Shown here: positions 1-8,390 of the stretch, piece after piece
Layout of the letters: each line of letters begins with the position of its first letter
Numbering within the stretch: the first letter of the stretch is position 1
Made by a program: the position numbers and the translations under genes
Assembly: GCF_024609765.1 (NCBI RefSeq)
Contig: NZ_JANFDG010000004.1
Location: forward strand, 1-64,000
DNA length: 64,000 nt
DNA from: Shinella pollutisoli
GTDB lineage: Bacteria; Pseudomonadota; Alphaproteobacteria; Rhizobiales; Rhizobiaceae
Direction of reading: 5' to 3'
Notes under the pieces: generated by a model
What the model saw: only the letters and a program-made list of their open reading frames with translations
What the model was told of the DNA's origin: nothing
Database searches by the model: none

Positions 1-319
1 ATGGTTCGGGAAAAAGGCGCGGCATATCCCCTTCTCCCCGTAACCGAGGAGAAAGTGTCCGGCGGGCCGGACGAGGGGCCTGCCCGCGAAGGCCCGCCTG
101 CGCGGGCGGGATGCCGTCTTCTCCTCGGCCCACCCCCCTCCGGCCTGCCGGCCATCTCCCCCTCAAGGGGGGAGATTGGACGGGGTATCGTTTCGCCCAT
201 CCGAAACGATGCTGTTCGAGCGAGGTTCACGCCTCCTGCCGATCTCCCCCCTTGAGGGGGAGATGGCCGGCAGGCCGGAGGGGGGTAAGCAAAGGCCGCA
301 AAGTCTCCCCGTCCCGTCA
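1..319. other. Window-edge intergenic region, repeat-filled
   Basis: No convincing gene is present between the window edge and the end of thiD. Bases 28-80 hold a degraded copy of the common palindromic repeat (CTTCTCCCC, GGCGGGCCGG, GACGAGGGG). Bases 133-286 hold a separate long inverted repeat, listed on its own. Open frames here are low-complexity translations of these repeats. Confidence 0.6.
133..286. repeat. Long inverted-repeat element, family B, copy 1
   Basis: Two arms of about 45 bases are inverted copies of each other. The left arm (about 133-176) carries GGCCTGCCGGCCATCTCC and CCCTCAAGGGG. The right arm (about 241-286) carries the reverse complement. They enclose about 65 bases of unrelated sequence. 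The same arms recur at 58884-59039, so this is a dispersed element. It resembles rhizobial intergenic mosaic elements; no transposase is present. Confidence 0.75.
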
Positions 320-1116
<797 letters not shown>

Positions 1117-1120
<4 letters not shown>

Positions 1121-1779
1121 GGCCGCGCCTCCGCCAGCGCGCGGTCGACGGCGGCCCTGACCTGCCGTGCCGCGGCGGCGACGTCGGCGGCGGCGAAGAC
1201 GGCGGAGATGACGGCGACGCCCGCGGCGCCGGCGCGCACCACCGCCGCGGCTCGGGCCGCGTCGATGCCGGCGATGGCGCCGACCGGCAGGTCCGGCCGG
1301 GCGGCGGCGATGCGGGCGCGGAGCGCGGCGAAGCCGTCGAGGCCGAGCGGCGGGTCGGGATTGTGCTTGGAGAGCGTCTCGAACACGCCGCCGATGCAGG
1401 CATAGTCGGCCGGCGCGGCGATGGCGGCCTCGGCGTCGGCCGCGTCCTTCACCGTCACGCCGACGATCGCCGCGGGGCCGAGCAGGCGGCGGGCGGTCTC
1501 CGGCGCCATGTCCTCGCGGCCGAGATGCACGCCGTCGGCTTCCGCCGCGAGCGCCACGTCGAGCCGGTCGTTGACGACGAGCGGCACGCCGGTGCCGGCG
1601 AGCGCGGCGCGGATCGCGCGGGCCCGCGCCACCATCGTCCGGGTCGGGGCGTCCTTGTCGCGGTATTGCAGGAGGGTCGCGCCGTTCTCCGCCGCGGTGC
1701 GGGCGAGCGCGGCGAGATCGCCCCGCCCGGCGAGGCTGCCGTCGATGATGGCGTTCAGCCTATAGTCCACTCTGGTCAT
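1117..1779 (-). CDS. thiE: Thiamine-phosphate synthase ThiE
   Basis: Joins HMP-diphosphate and hydroxyethylthiazole-phosphate to make thiamine phosphate in the cytosol. The protein has 220 residues and is a TIM barrel. Visible family motifs are LLQYRDKDA (diphosphate binding), [20 protein letters not shown] and [10 protein letters not shown]. Residues around [21 protein letters not shown] match the phosphate-binding loop, where many relatives have GPxFxTxTK. It overlaps thiM by about 20 bases upstream and thiD by four bases downstream. It should be controlled by the riboswitch at the head of the operon. Confidence 0.93.
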
Positions 1780-2500
1780 GGTCGATCCTTGCCTCTCTGC
1801 GGATGTCCTCGGGGGAAAGGTTGAAGAGCGCGTCGATGAGCGCCGGCTCGAAGCTGCCCGGCCCGCGCGCCGTCGTCGCGGCCTCTTGCGCGGCGACGCC
1901 GAGCGCCAGCATGGCGGCGACGGCCGCCGCGAAGGGCGGCGCGTCGAGGGCGAGGAAGGCGGCGGCGAGCGCGCCGGAAAGGCAGCCGGTGCCGGTGACG
2001 CGCGCCGTCAGCGGATGGCCGTTCGATATGGCGACGGCCTTGGCGCCAAGCGCGATGCGGTCCGTCTCGCCGGTGCGCACGGCGACGACGTCCTCGGGCA
2101 TCGCGAGCAGCGCGAATTCGGCGGCGTTCGCCCGCAGCACCGCGGGGCGGCGGGCGAGAAGCCCCGCGGCATAGGCCGTGCGCGCCGGCGAGTAGTCGCA
2201 ATGGGCGGGGTCGAGCAGCCAGGGCTTTCGCGCCTCGCCCGCCCGGGCCACGGCGCGGTCTATCCCCGCGCGGCGGGCGGCGTCGAGCGTGCCGAGGTTG
2301 ACGCAGAGCGCATCGGCCTTCCCGACGAAGGCCTCCACCTCCTCCGGCGCGTCGGTCATGGAGGGGACGGCGCCGAGGGCGGAGAGACCGTCGGCGACGA
2401 GCTTGCGCACGACCGTGTTCATCAGGCAGTGCACGCGCGGGCCCCGTTCGCGCAGGCGCTCCAGCAGGCGGGCGGCCTCTTCGGCGAGCGGCGCGGTCAT
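1760..2500 (-). CDS. thiM: Hydroxyethylthiazole kinase ThiM
   Basis: Phosphorylates salvaged 4-methyl-5-(2-hydroxyethyl)thiazole, the second thiamine half. At 246 residues it is slightly short of the usual 260-270. It carries the N-terminal CLMNTVVRKLVADGLSALGA stretch, the ATP-site strand LRANAAEFALL and the anion hole with catalytic cysteine VTGTGCLSGALAAAF. Its ATG overlaps the thiY stop by four bases and its 3' end overlaps thiE. With ThiD and ThiE it completes salvage from both precursors, so the operon can make thiamine phosphate without de novo genes. Confidence 0.93.
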   Translation of the reverse strand: MTAPLAEEAARLLERLRERGPRVHCLMNTVVRKLVADGLSALGAVPSMTDAPEEVEAFVGKADALCVNLGTLDAARRAGIDRAVARAGEARKPWLLDPAHCDYSPARTAYAAGLLARRPAVLRANAAEFALLAMPEDVVAVRTGETDRIALGAKAVAISNGHPLTARVTGTGCLSGALAAAFLALDAPPFAAAVAAMLALGVAAQEAATTARGPGSFEPALIDALFNLSPEDIRREARIDHDQSGL

Positions 2501-3435
2501 CGGAGTTCCACCGCGATCGTCTCGACGGCGGGCGCGGCCGGGATCAGGCCGCTCTCGGCGAGGAAGGCGCCGAAGCGGGCGTAGCGGCCGCGGTCGAGAG
2601 CGGCCGGGCGCTTGGCGAAGCGCGGCAGCGTGTCCAGCCAGGCCTGCCGGTTCAGCGCGTCGTCGAGGTCGGGATGGGCCTTGACGAAGAGCGCCCAGCT
2701 CTCTTGCGGGTGGTTGGTGAGGTGGATCGCGCCCTCCTCCACCGCCGTCAGGAAGCGGGAGAGGCGGTCGTCGCCGACGAGCTCCGGACGGGTCACGAAG
2801 ACGAGCTCGTCATAGAGCGGCACGCCGTGCTCCTCGGGGAAGAAGGCGCGGCCCTCGTGGCCGGCGAGCCGCATCTGCGTCAGCTCGAAATTGCGAAAAC
2901 CGCCGATGGTGGCGTCGACCCGGCCGCTCGCCAGCGACGGCGACAGGGCGAAATTGACGTTGACGAGCTCGACGCTCTCGCGGTCGACGCCCGCGCCTTC
3001 GAGCATGCGCGCGAGCATGGCGTTCTCGAAGCCGGAGACGGAGAAGCCGATGCGCCTGCCGGCGAGGTCGGAAAGCGACTTCACCGGGCCGTCGGCAAGC
3101 ACCGTCAGCGTGTTGAGCGGCGTTTCGACCAGCGTGCCGAAGCGCACGAGCGGCACGCCGGCGGCGTGGTCGAGATAGAGGTTCGGCTGGTAGTGGATGC
3201 CGATCTCGGCCTGGCCGGCGGCGACGGCCCGCGGCACCATCGACGGGTCGGCGGGCGGCAGGAGCTCGACGTCGAGCCCGGCCTTGTCGAACAGGCCGAG
3301 TTCCTGCGCCACCACCAGCGGGGCATGGTCGGGATTGACGAACCATTCGAGCAGGACGGTGAGCTTGTCCTTCGCGGCCGCGGGGCCGGCGAGCGCAAGC
3401 GAGAGGGCGAGGACGGAGAGGGTCTTTTTCAGCAT
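2497..3435 (-). CDS. thiY: Thiamine-precursor ABC transporter substrate-binding protein (ThiY-like)
   Basis: Periplasmic binding protein of the NMT1/THI5-like family that captures a pyrimidine precursor of thiamine. The 312-residue start at MLKKTL gives a normal Sec signal peptide ending near PAAAK; the open frame upstream is only repeat sequence. The N-terminal lobe has LLEWFVNPDHAPLVVAQE and the motif AEIGIHYQPNLYL, typical of ThiY/HMP-binding proteins. It lies between the permease thiX and thiM and overlaps thiM by four bases. Whether the ligand is HMP or a formylamino-pyrimidine cannot be told from sequence. No ATPase (thiZ) is encoded in the operon. Confidence 0.85.
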   Translation of the reverse strand: MLKKTLSVLALSLALAGPAAAKDKLTVLLEWFVNPDHAPLVVAQELGLFDKAGLDVELLPPADPSMVPRAVAAGQAEIGIHYQPNLYLDHAAGVPLVRFGTLVETPLNTLTVLADGPVKSLSDLAGRRIGFSVSGFENAMLARMLEGAGVDRESVELVNVNFALSPSLASGRVDATIGGFRNFELTQMRLAGHEGRAFFPEEHGVPLYDELVFVTRPELVGDDRLSRFLTAVEEGAIHLTNHPQESWALFVKAHPDLDDALNRQAWLDTLPRFAKRPAALDRGRYARFGAFLAESGLIPAAPAVETIAVELR

Positions 3436-3490
3436 GGCATCTTCCGGGGTTGGGGATGGGGCAATGGCGTATGGAACGCGGCGTCTCCGT

Positions 3491-3620
3491 TCCCTTCTCC
3501 CCGCCGGGGAGAAGGTGGCCCGAAGGGCCGGATGAGGGGGTGAAGGGCACTGCGGCCTCGCCTTCGGCGTCCCCCTCATCCCGCTGCCGCGACCTTCTCC
3601 CCGCCGGGGAGAAGGGGCGG
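3491..3620. repeat. GC-rich palindromic repeat, family A (inside thi operon)
   Basis: Contains CCTTCTCCCCGCCGGGGAG, GGCCCGAAGGGCCGGATGAG and, about 60 bases on, CCCCTCATCCCGCTGCCGCG plus a second CTTCTCCCC/GGGGAGAAG palindrome. It separates thiX from thiY in the same transcript and could form strong hairpins in the mRNA. Confidence 0.85.
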
Positions 3621-3657
3621 AAGGCGCCCTCGGCATTCCCATGGGTGACGGGGCGGC

Positions 3658-4389
3658 TCATCCTTCGCGCGCCCAGGGGGCGAGGCGGGGGGCGAGCGCA
3701 TCGACGCCCCGGCGCAGGAGAAGCGTGAGGACGGCGAGCACGACCATGGCGGCGAAGACGGTGTCGGTCTGCATGCGGGCATTGGCCTGCACCATGACGA
3801 AGCCGAGGCCGGCGGACGCGCCCACCCATTCGCCGACCACGGCGCCGAGCGGTGCCAGCGGGGCGGCGACGCGAAGCCCCGTGACGAGCGACGGCAGCGC
3901 CAGCGGCACGCGGACGTGGACGAGCGCCTGCAGGCGCGTGGCCGGCGTCATCGCGGTGGCGTCGAGGAGCTCGGGATCGGTGCGGCGCAGGCCGTCGGCG
4001 AAGGCCGAGGCGACGGGGAAGAAGATGATCAGCGCCGTCATCACCACCTTCGAGGCGAGCCCGAAGCCGAACCAGACGACGAGCAGCGGCGCCAGCACGA
4101 AGACGGGAAAGGCCTGCAGCACCAGCACGACCGGCCAGACGAGCCGCCCGAAGCCCGGCAGTGCGGCGACGGCGAGCGCGGTGGCGACGCCGAGGAGCGC
4201 GCCGGCGGCGAAGCCCGCGGCGATCTCAACGAGCGTCACCAGCGCATGGTCGAGGAGGAAGCCGGCCTGCCGGCGGAAGGCGGCGAGCACGTCGAGCGGC
4301 GCCGGCAGGATGTAGCGCGGCGGCGCCAGCATGACGACGAGCGCCTGCCAGCCGGCGACGAGCATCAGGGCGGTGCGGAGCATGGCCAC
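3658..4389 (-). CDS. thiX: Thiamine-precursor ABC transporter permease (ThiX-like)
   Basis: Inner-membrane permease of the SsuC/TauC/ThiX class, about 240 residues with several hydrophobic helices. The coupling-helix region is FADGLRRTDPELLDATAMTP. The start could be GTG at 4389 or ATG at 4383 (GTGGCCATG); neither has a strong Shine-Dalgarno. It is the first gene after the TPP riboswitch, which supports a role in thiamine-precursor uptake with ThiY. The partner ATPase is not next to it and must be encoded elsewhere or borrowed from another system. Confidence 0.85.
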   Translation of the reverse strand: MAMLRTALMLVAGWQALVVMLAPPRYILPAPLDVLAAFRRQAGFLLDHALVTLVEIAAGFAAGALLGVATALAVAALPGFGRLVWPVVLVLQAFPVFVLAPLLVVWFGFGLASKVVMTALIIFFPVASAFADGLRRTDPELLDATAMTPATRLQALVHVRVPLALPSLVTGLRVAAPLAPLGAVVGEWVGASAGLGFVMVQANARMQTDTVFAAMVVLAVLTLLLRRGVDALAPRLAPWAREG

Positions 4390-4514
4390 GGCCGGGCTAG
4401 CGGCGCGGTTGCGGCGGGCGGAGCGAAACGGAATATGGCATTGGCGATCTCCCGATTGTCATCATGGAGATCCAGGCGAAGCGAAGAAGTGGGAAGGATT
4501 GCCGTTCGGCCCCT

Positions 4515-4605
4515 CGTTCCGTTCCTACGCCGGCATGACCCGGATCAGGTTCAAGGGTCCGGCTCACCGCCATCTCAGCATCGTTCGATGCCCCCCTCGG
4601 AATGG
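4515..4605 (-). promoter_or_regulatory. TPP riboswitch (THI element)
   Basis: Read on the minus strand, the conserved thi-box blocks appear in order: GAGGGGGGC, then GCTGAGATGG (the CUGAGA element), then ACCCTTGAACCTGATC, then GCCGGCGTAGGAA. Closing P1 arms TTCCG (about 4602-4598) and CGGAA (about 4521-4517) pair. It lies about 130 bases upstream of thiX. It should turn the salvage and uptake operon down when thiamine diphosphate is plentiful. In a Gram-negative host this is probably through sequestration of the start site. Confidence 0.93.
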
Positions 4606-4874
4606 GTGTTTCATAGGACGCGGGCGGAGGCGGTGTCAAGCGGCGCCTGCCCCTTCGCCCGTGGGCGATACGCCGCGCCGGCCGTCACGAGCGAGATCGC
4701 GCCGTTCCCGCCGCCAGAAGACCGCCTCCCCTTCCCGCCTTCGCCGCCACCGCGCCGGCATCGGCGCAGGAGCCCTTCGTTGCCGCCGGCAAAGCCAGCC
4801 GGCCGCCACGGCATGGTCTTCGGCTGCGCCGACAGGACGGCGGCGTTCCGGGATCGGTGCGATGGAATGAGGGC

Positions 4875-4910
4875 AAAAAGAAAGGGCCATCGGCGAAGCC
4901 GCGGCCCTTA
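4875..4910 (-). terminator. Rho-independent terminator of the small RNA
   Basis: On the minus strand, stem AAGGGCCGCGGC with loop TTCG and partner GCCGATGGCCCTT is followed by CTTTTT. It is the only textbook U-tract terminator seen in the first 20 kb and has no protein gene upstream on that strand. Confidence 0.8.
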
Positions 4911-4996
4911 AGGTATGAAGGTTAAGAACCTCCAGAGGGGAACAGCTCGTGCATGGCACTGGGAGGGAGCCATCTGTGCAGGAGCTGTGTGCAACA
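4875..4996 (-). ncRNA. Candidate trans-acting small RNA, AbcR/alpha-r15-like
   Basis: The minus strand forms a stem ACAGCTC/GAGCTGT (4988-4982 with 4948-4942). It encloses an inner hairpin ATGGC/GCCAT whose loop reads TCCCTCCCAGT. Next comes an unpaired pyrimidine patch TTCCCCTCT, then a Rho-independent terminator with stem AAGGGCC/GGCCCTT and tail TTTCTTTTT. The roughly 120-base size, the two anti-Shine-Dalgarno patches and the terminator match the AbcR (alpha-r15) riboregulators of Rhizobiales, which repress ABC-transporter mRNAs. The family assignment is from memory of the architecture, not a search. The 5' end is not mapped and no clear promoter was found. Confidence 0.6.
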
Positions 4997-5035
4997 TGCC
5001 TCGGATTTGTGCAGAGCAAAAGCAAAATTTGTGCA
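4975..5035. promoter_or_regulatory. TGTGCA direct-repeat array between the small RNA and the MocR gene
   Basis: The plus strand carries TGTGCA at 4975-4980, 4988-4993, 5008-5013 and 5030-5035. The last two extend to ATTTGTGCA (5005-5013 and 5027-5035), spaced exactly 22 bases, about two helical turns. The array sits between the minus-strand small RNA and the divergent MocR gene. It may be an operator for the MocR protein (that family binds direct repeats) or for a LysR-type activator of the small RNA. Confidence 0.45.
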
Positions 5036-5163
5036 ATGCAGCTATGCATGGGCGGGGGTGCTCGCGGGGCGAGGCTTGCGACGCTTTGTCCTGTCCCGCC
5101 GGATGACAGGCGCGCCTGCAGGCAATATACAGTCAATATCCGTCCTGCATGGAACCCTGTGGC

Positions 5164-6552
5164 ATGAAGACCTGGCATCCCGACCTCAGCCGGAGCGGCA
5201 GCCCGCTCTACATGGCGATCGCCGACCTGATCGAGATGGACCGGCGCAGCGGCCGGCTCTCCCCCGGTGACAGGCTGCCGACGCACCGCGCGCTGGCCGG
5301 AAGGCTCGCCATCGACGTCACCACCGTCGCCCGCGGCTACCTGGAGGCGCAGAAGCGCGGGCTCGTGGAGTCGCATGTCGGCCGCGGCACCTTCGTGACG
5401 GGCGGCGGCCCGGCCGCCGACGCGCCGCCCGACCCGCGCCGCGCCGCGGCCGCCGATCCGTCGATGAACATGCCGCCGGAGCCGGACGACCCGGACCTCG
5501 TCGCCCGCATGCGGGCGGGGTTCTCGGCGCTTTCGGCCGATCTCGTCCCCCTCCTGCGCTACCAGGGTTTCGGCGGGGCGGCGATGGACAAGGAGGCGGC
5601 CGCCCTCTGGCTCGGCCGCCGCGGGCTGACGCCGCCGGCGGAGCGCATCTTCGTCACGCCGGGGGCGCATCCGGCGCTGCTCTCGATCCTCGCCACGCTC
5701 GCGCGCCCGGGCGACACGGTGCTCTCGGAAAACGTCACCTATCCGGGCCTGCGCTCGATCGCGGCGCAGCTCCGCCTGCGGCTCGCCGGCCTGCCGATGG
5801 ATGGCGACGGCATCCTTCCGGAGGCCTTCGCCGCGGCCTGCGAGCGCGAGGCGCCGAAGGCGCTCTATCTCAACCCGACCCTGCAGAACCCGCTGACGCT
5901 GACCATGCCGGAGGCGCGGCGGCGCGAGATCGTCGCGGTGGCGCGCCGCCACCGCGTGCCGATCGTCGAGGACGACGCCTACGGCTTCGTCCCGGCGGAA
6001 GCGCCGATGCCGCTCGCCGCCATGGCGCCGGAGCTCGCCTGGCACATCGGCGGCCTCTCGAAATGCCTCGGCGCCGGCCTGCGCCTCGCCTATGTGGCGG
6101 CGCCCGACGACGGCCGCGCCGTCTGGTCTTTTGCCAGCGCGATGCGCACGGGCAGCGTCATGGCCTCGCCGCTCACCGCCGCGCTCGCCACGCGCTGGAT
6201 CGGCGACGGCACGGCCGACGCGATCCTCCGCTTCCTCCGTGCCGAGGCCGCGGCGCGCCAGGCGCTCGCCGCCGGTCTGCTCTCCGGCGTCTCCTACCGC
6301 GCCGACGCGCTCGCCTTCAACATCTGGCTGCCGCTGCCGCACGGCTGGACGCGCTCCACCTTCAGCGCCCACATGCGCGCCTGCGGCCTCGGCATAGTGG
6401 CGAGCGACGCCTTCACCGTCGACGGCGCGGCGTCGGAGGCCGTGCGCGTCTGCCTCGGCGGCCCGGTCTCCCGGCCCGACCTCAAGACGGCGCTCGCCTT
6501 CATGGCGCATGCCCTCGAAGGGCCGCCGGAAATGGCCGGCTCGTTCTTCTGA
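5164..6552 (+). CDS. MocR-family transcriptional regulator (GntR HTH fused to class I aminotransferase fold)
   Basis: A 462-residue fusion. Residues about 10-80 are a GntR winged helix (GDRLPTHRALAGRLAIDVTT followed by VGRGTFVTGG). The remainder is an aminotransferase-like domain that binds PLP. The PLP lysine is in GLSKCLGAGLRLAYV, with the cofactor aspartate in IVEDDAYG and the asparagine in LNPTLQNPLTLTM. An ATG at 5149 (five residues earlier) is possible; 5164 fits the usual family N-terminus better. The target is unknown. It stands alone, divergent from the small RNA, so auto-regulation or control of that RNA is plausible. It may respond to a PLP-bound amine or amino acid. Confidence 0.88.
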   Translation: MKTWHPDLSRSGSPLYMAIADLIEMDRRSGRLSPGDRLPTHRALAGRLAIDVTTVARGYLEAQKRGLVESHVGRGTFVTGGGPAADAPPDPRRAAAADPSMNMPPEPDDPDLVARMRAGFSALSADLVPLLRYQGFGGAAMDKEAAALWLGRRGLTPPAERIFVTPGAHPALLSILATLARPGDTVLSENVTYPGLRSIAAQLRLRLAGLPMDGDGILPEAFAAACEREAPKALYLNPTLQNPLTLTMPEARRREIVAVARRHRVPIVEDDAYGFVPAEAPMPLAAMAPELAWHIGGLSKCLGAGLRLAYVAAPDDGRAVWSFASAMRTGSVMASPLTAALATRWIGDGTADAILRFLRAEAAARQALAAGLLSGVSYRADALAFNIWLPLPHGWTRSTFSAHMRACGLGIVASDAFTVDGAASEAVRVCLGGPVSRPDLKTALAFMAHALEGPPEMAGSFF

Positions 6553-6576
6553 CGTCGAAAAGGCAACCTCTCCACT

Positions 6577-6712
6577 CCCCTTCTCCCCCGCGGGGAGAAG
6601 GTGGCCCGAAGGGCCGGATGAGGGGGCGGAGCACGCCGTAGATTCGCCTGCGGCGCGCCCCCTCATCCCGCTGCCGCGACCTTCTCCCCGCGGGGGGAGA
6701 GGGGGCAGGAGG
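6577..6712. repeat. GC-rich palindromic repeat, family A
   Basis: Two CTTCTCCCC/GGGGAGAAGG palindromes flank GGCCCGAAGGGCCGGATGAG and CCCTCATCCCGCTGCCGCG. It follows the MocR stop. Confidence 0.85.
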
Positions 6713-6758
6713 CGCGCTCGTTGTTCCACGAGAGGAACATCCGCCCTGCCTGCGTCAG

Positions 6759-6801
6759 TATGTCCGGTCGACATATTGACGGTATGATTGCATCTATATG
6801 C
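6759..6801 (+). promoter_or_regulatory. Palindrome and possible promoter upstream of the DUF983 gene
   Basis: TATGTC-CGGTC-GACATA (6759-6775) is a perfect inverted repeat with a five-base spacer, and could be an operator. It abuts TTGACG (6776-6781) and an AT-rich stretch with CTATATG about 13 bases on. That spacing is short for a standard promoter, so the promoter call is weak; the palindrome is clear. Confidence 0.4.
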
Positions 6802-6828
6802 ATGCATCAGATGACAGGATTGAATGGT

Positions 6829-7233
6829 ATGGAAACGCCGCACGCCGTGAACGAGGACTATCCGCCGCTGCCGCCCATGCAGACGGGCATCCGGGGTCGC
6901 TGCCCGCGCTGCGGCCAGGGCCATCTCTTCAGGGGGTTCCTGACGCTGGCGCCGCGATGCGAGGCCTGCGGGCTCGACTATTCCTTCGCCGACCCGGCGG
7001 ACGGCCCGGCCTTCTTCGTCATCTGTTTCGCCTGTATCCCGAGCGCGGCGCTCGCCGTCTGGCTGGAGGTGGCCTTCAGCGCCTCGCTGCTGACGCAGCT
7101 TTTCGTCACCGGCCCGTTCATGCTGCTCACCTGCATACCGCCGCTGCGCCCGCTCAAGGGATGGCTGGTCGCGAGCCAGTATTTCTACAAGGCGGAAGAG
7201 GGCAAGCCCGTGCGGCGGCAGGAAGCGGGCTAG
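6829..7233 (+). CDS. DUF983 family small membrane protein
   Basis: A 134-residue protein with an N-terminal cysteine cluster RGRCPRCGQGHLFRGFL and CEACGLDYSF, likely one zinc site of the CxxC...CxxC type. Two hydrophobic segments follow (FFVICFACIPSAALAVWLEV and LFVTGPFMLLTCIPPL). This is the layout of DUF983, a family common in alphaproteobacteria with no settled function. ATG at 6829 is chosen for its AGGA nine bases upstream; 6811 is an alternative. The stop codon overlaps the stop of the convergent GntR gene. Confidence 0.82.
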   Translation: METPHAVNEDYPPLPPMQTGIRGRCPRCGQGHLFRGFLTLAPRCEACGLDYSFADPADGPAFFVICFACIPSAALAVWLEVAFSASLLTQLFVTGPFMLLTCIPPLRPLKGWLVASQYFYKAEEGKPVRRQEAG

Positions 7234-8129
7234 GGGCCCGTCGCCACCTCGATCGAGGCGAGCAGCGTCGAGCGGGCCGTCTTGAGGTGAAAGCCGCAGG
7301 CGGCGCGGGCCTTGGCGATGTCGCCGCTTTCCAGCCCGGCGATATAGGCGAGATGCTCCTCCACGGCGACGTGGTTGCGCTCCTTCTCGTCCTTCTTGTT
7401 CCACTGGTAGTGATAGTGGAAGATCACCGACATCACGCCCTGGATGTTGATGAAGAAGCGGTTCGGCGCCACGCCGTTGATCAGCCGGTGCAGGCGGTGG
7501 TCGAGATCGGAGAAGTCGCGGTAGCGCCGGTCGATGTCGGCGAGCATGGCGCGGTGCTCCTCCTCCAGGCCCGACAGCGCCCGCCAGGCGGGATGCTCCG
7601 GCGGCAGCGCCATGAAGCGGTCGAGCGCGCGGAACTCCATGAACTCGCGCATGTCGAACAGTTCGGTGACGAAGTCGACGGTGAGGCCAAGCGCGCGCCA
7701 GCGGCCGTTGCTCTGCCGCTCCAGGAGGCCGAAATGGCTGAACTTGCTGAGGCAATCGCGGATCGCCGAGGTCGAGACGCCGAACTGGCGGGCGAGGTCG
7801 AGCCCGTTGATGATCTGGCCGGGGCTGCATTCCGGCCCCACCATCCAGGCCATGAACTTGCGCTCCACCATCTCGGCGAGCGGCTCCAGATCGGTGCCGT
7901 CGAGATAGTCGGCGCGCTCGGGCAGGCGCAGGAGCACCTTCGCGCGCCCGTCGATGGCGACGATGCGCCGGGCGGAAAGCTCGGCGAGCACGGCGCGCAG
8001 CGTCGTGCGGCTGACGCCGAGCGTGGCCGCCATCTGCGGCTCGGAGGCGAGCGGCCGGCCGGGCGCGGCGCGGGCGAGCAGGTCCAGGCACTGGTTGTAG
8101 GTCCGCTTGTAGAGCGCGTTGGTCTTCAT
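7230..8129 (-). CDS. GntR-family regulator with two HTH-like segments and an FCD-like C-terminus
   Basis: A 299-residue regulator started at MKTNALYKRTY, with GGGAGGGAA nine bases upstream. It has an N-terminal winged-helix-like segment (MAATLGVSRTTLRAVLAEL) and a second HTH-like segment (LARQFGVSTSAIRDCLSKF) around residue 110. Then comes an all-helical region with FMEFRALDRFMALPP, FSDLDHRLHRLINGVAPNRF and HVAVEEHLAYIAGL, like an FCD effector domain with histidine metal ligands. Usual FCD proteins are about 230-250 residues with one HTH. It is divergent from the dehydrogenase and ABC operon at 8.5 kb and is its most likely regulator. Confidence 0.8.
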   Translation of the reverse strand: MKTNALYKRTYNQCLDLLARAAPGRPLASEPQMAATLGVSRTTLRAVLAELSARRIVAIDGRAKVLLRLPERADYLDGTDLEPLAEMVERKFMAWMVGPECSPGQIINGLDLARQFGVSTSAIRDCLSKFSHFGLLERQSNGRWRALGLTVDFVTELFDMREFMEFRALDRFMALPPEHPAWRALSGLEEEHRAMLADIDRRYRDFSDLDHRLHRLINGVAPNRFFINIQGVMSVIFHYHYQWNKKDEKERNHVAVEEHLAYIAGLESGDIAKARAACGFHLKTARSTLLASIEVATGP

Positions 8130-8187
8130 GCCTGGTTCCCTCCCTCTGACACCCCTTGCCGCACCATCGGGCAAGCCGTTGCCGCTT

Positions 8188-8333
8188 TCCCCTTCTCCCC
8201 GGTGGGGAGAAGGTGGCCCGAAGGGCCGGATGAGGGGGGCGAAGCCGATCAGCGCCGTCGCTCCTGCGCCTTCGGCGTCTCCCTCATCCCGCTGCCGCGA
8301 CCTTCTCCCCGCGGGGGAGAAGGAGGCAGGAAG
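8188..8333. repeat. GC-rich palindromic repeat, family A
   Basis: Full-length copy with both CTTCTCCCC/GGGGAGAAGG palindromes and the GGCCCGAAGGGCC core, in the gap between the divergent GntR gene and the dehydrogenase operon. Confidence 0.85.
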
Positions 8334-8390
8334 CGCCCTCGTCATTGCCTGTGCGACCGCCCTTCCCCCACATGCGGACAGTCGATGCCG

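Noticed and set aside
4636-8091. A 1151-codon open frame on the minus strand
   Set aside because: It crosses the riboswitch flank, the small RNA, the MocR gene and others in antisense, is arginine- and proline-rich, and has no domain. It is a GC-rich shadow frame.
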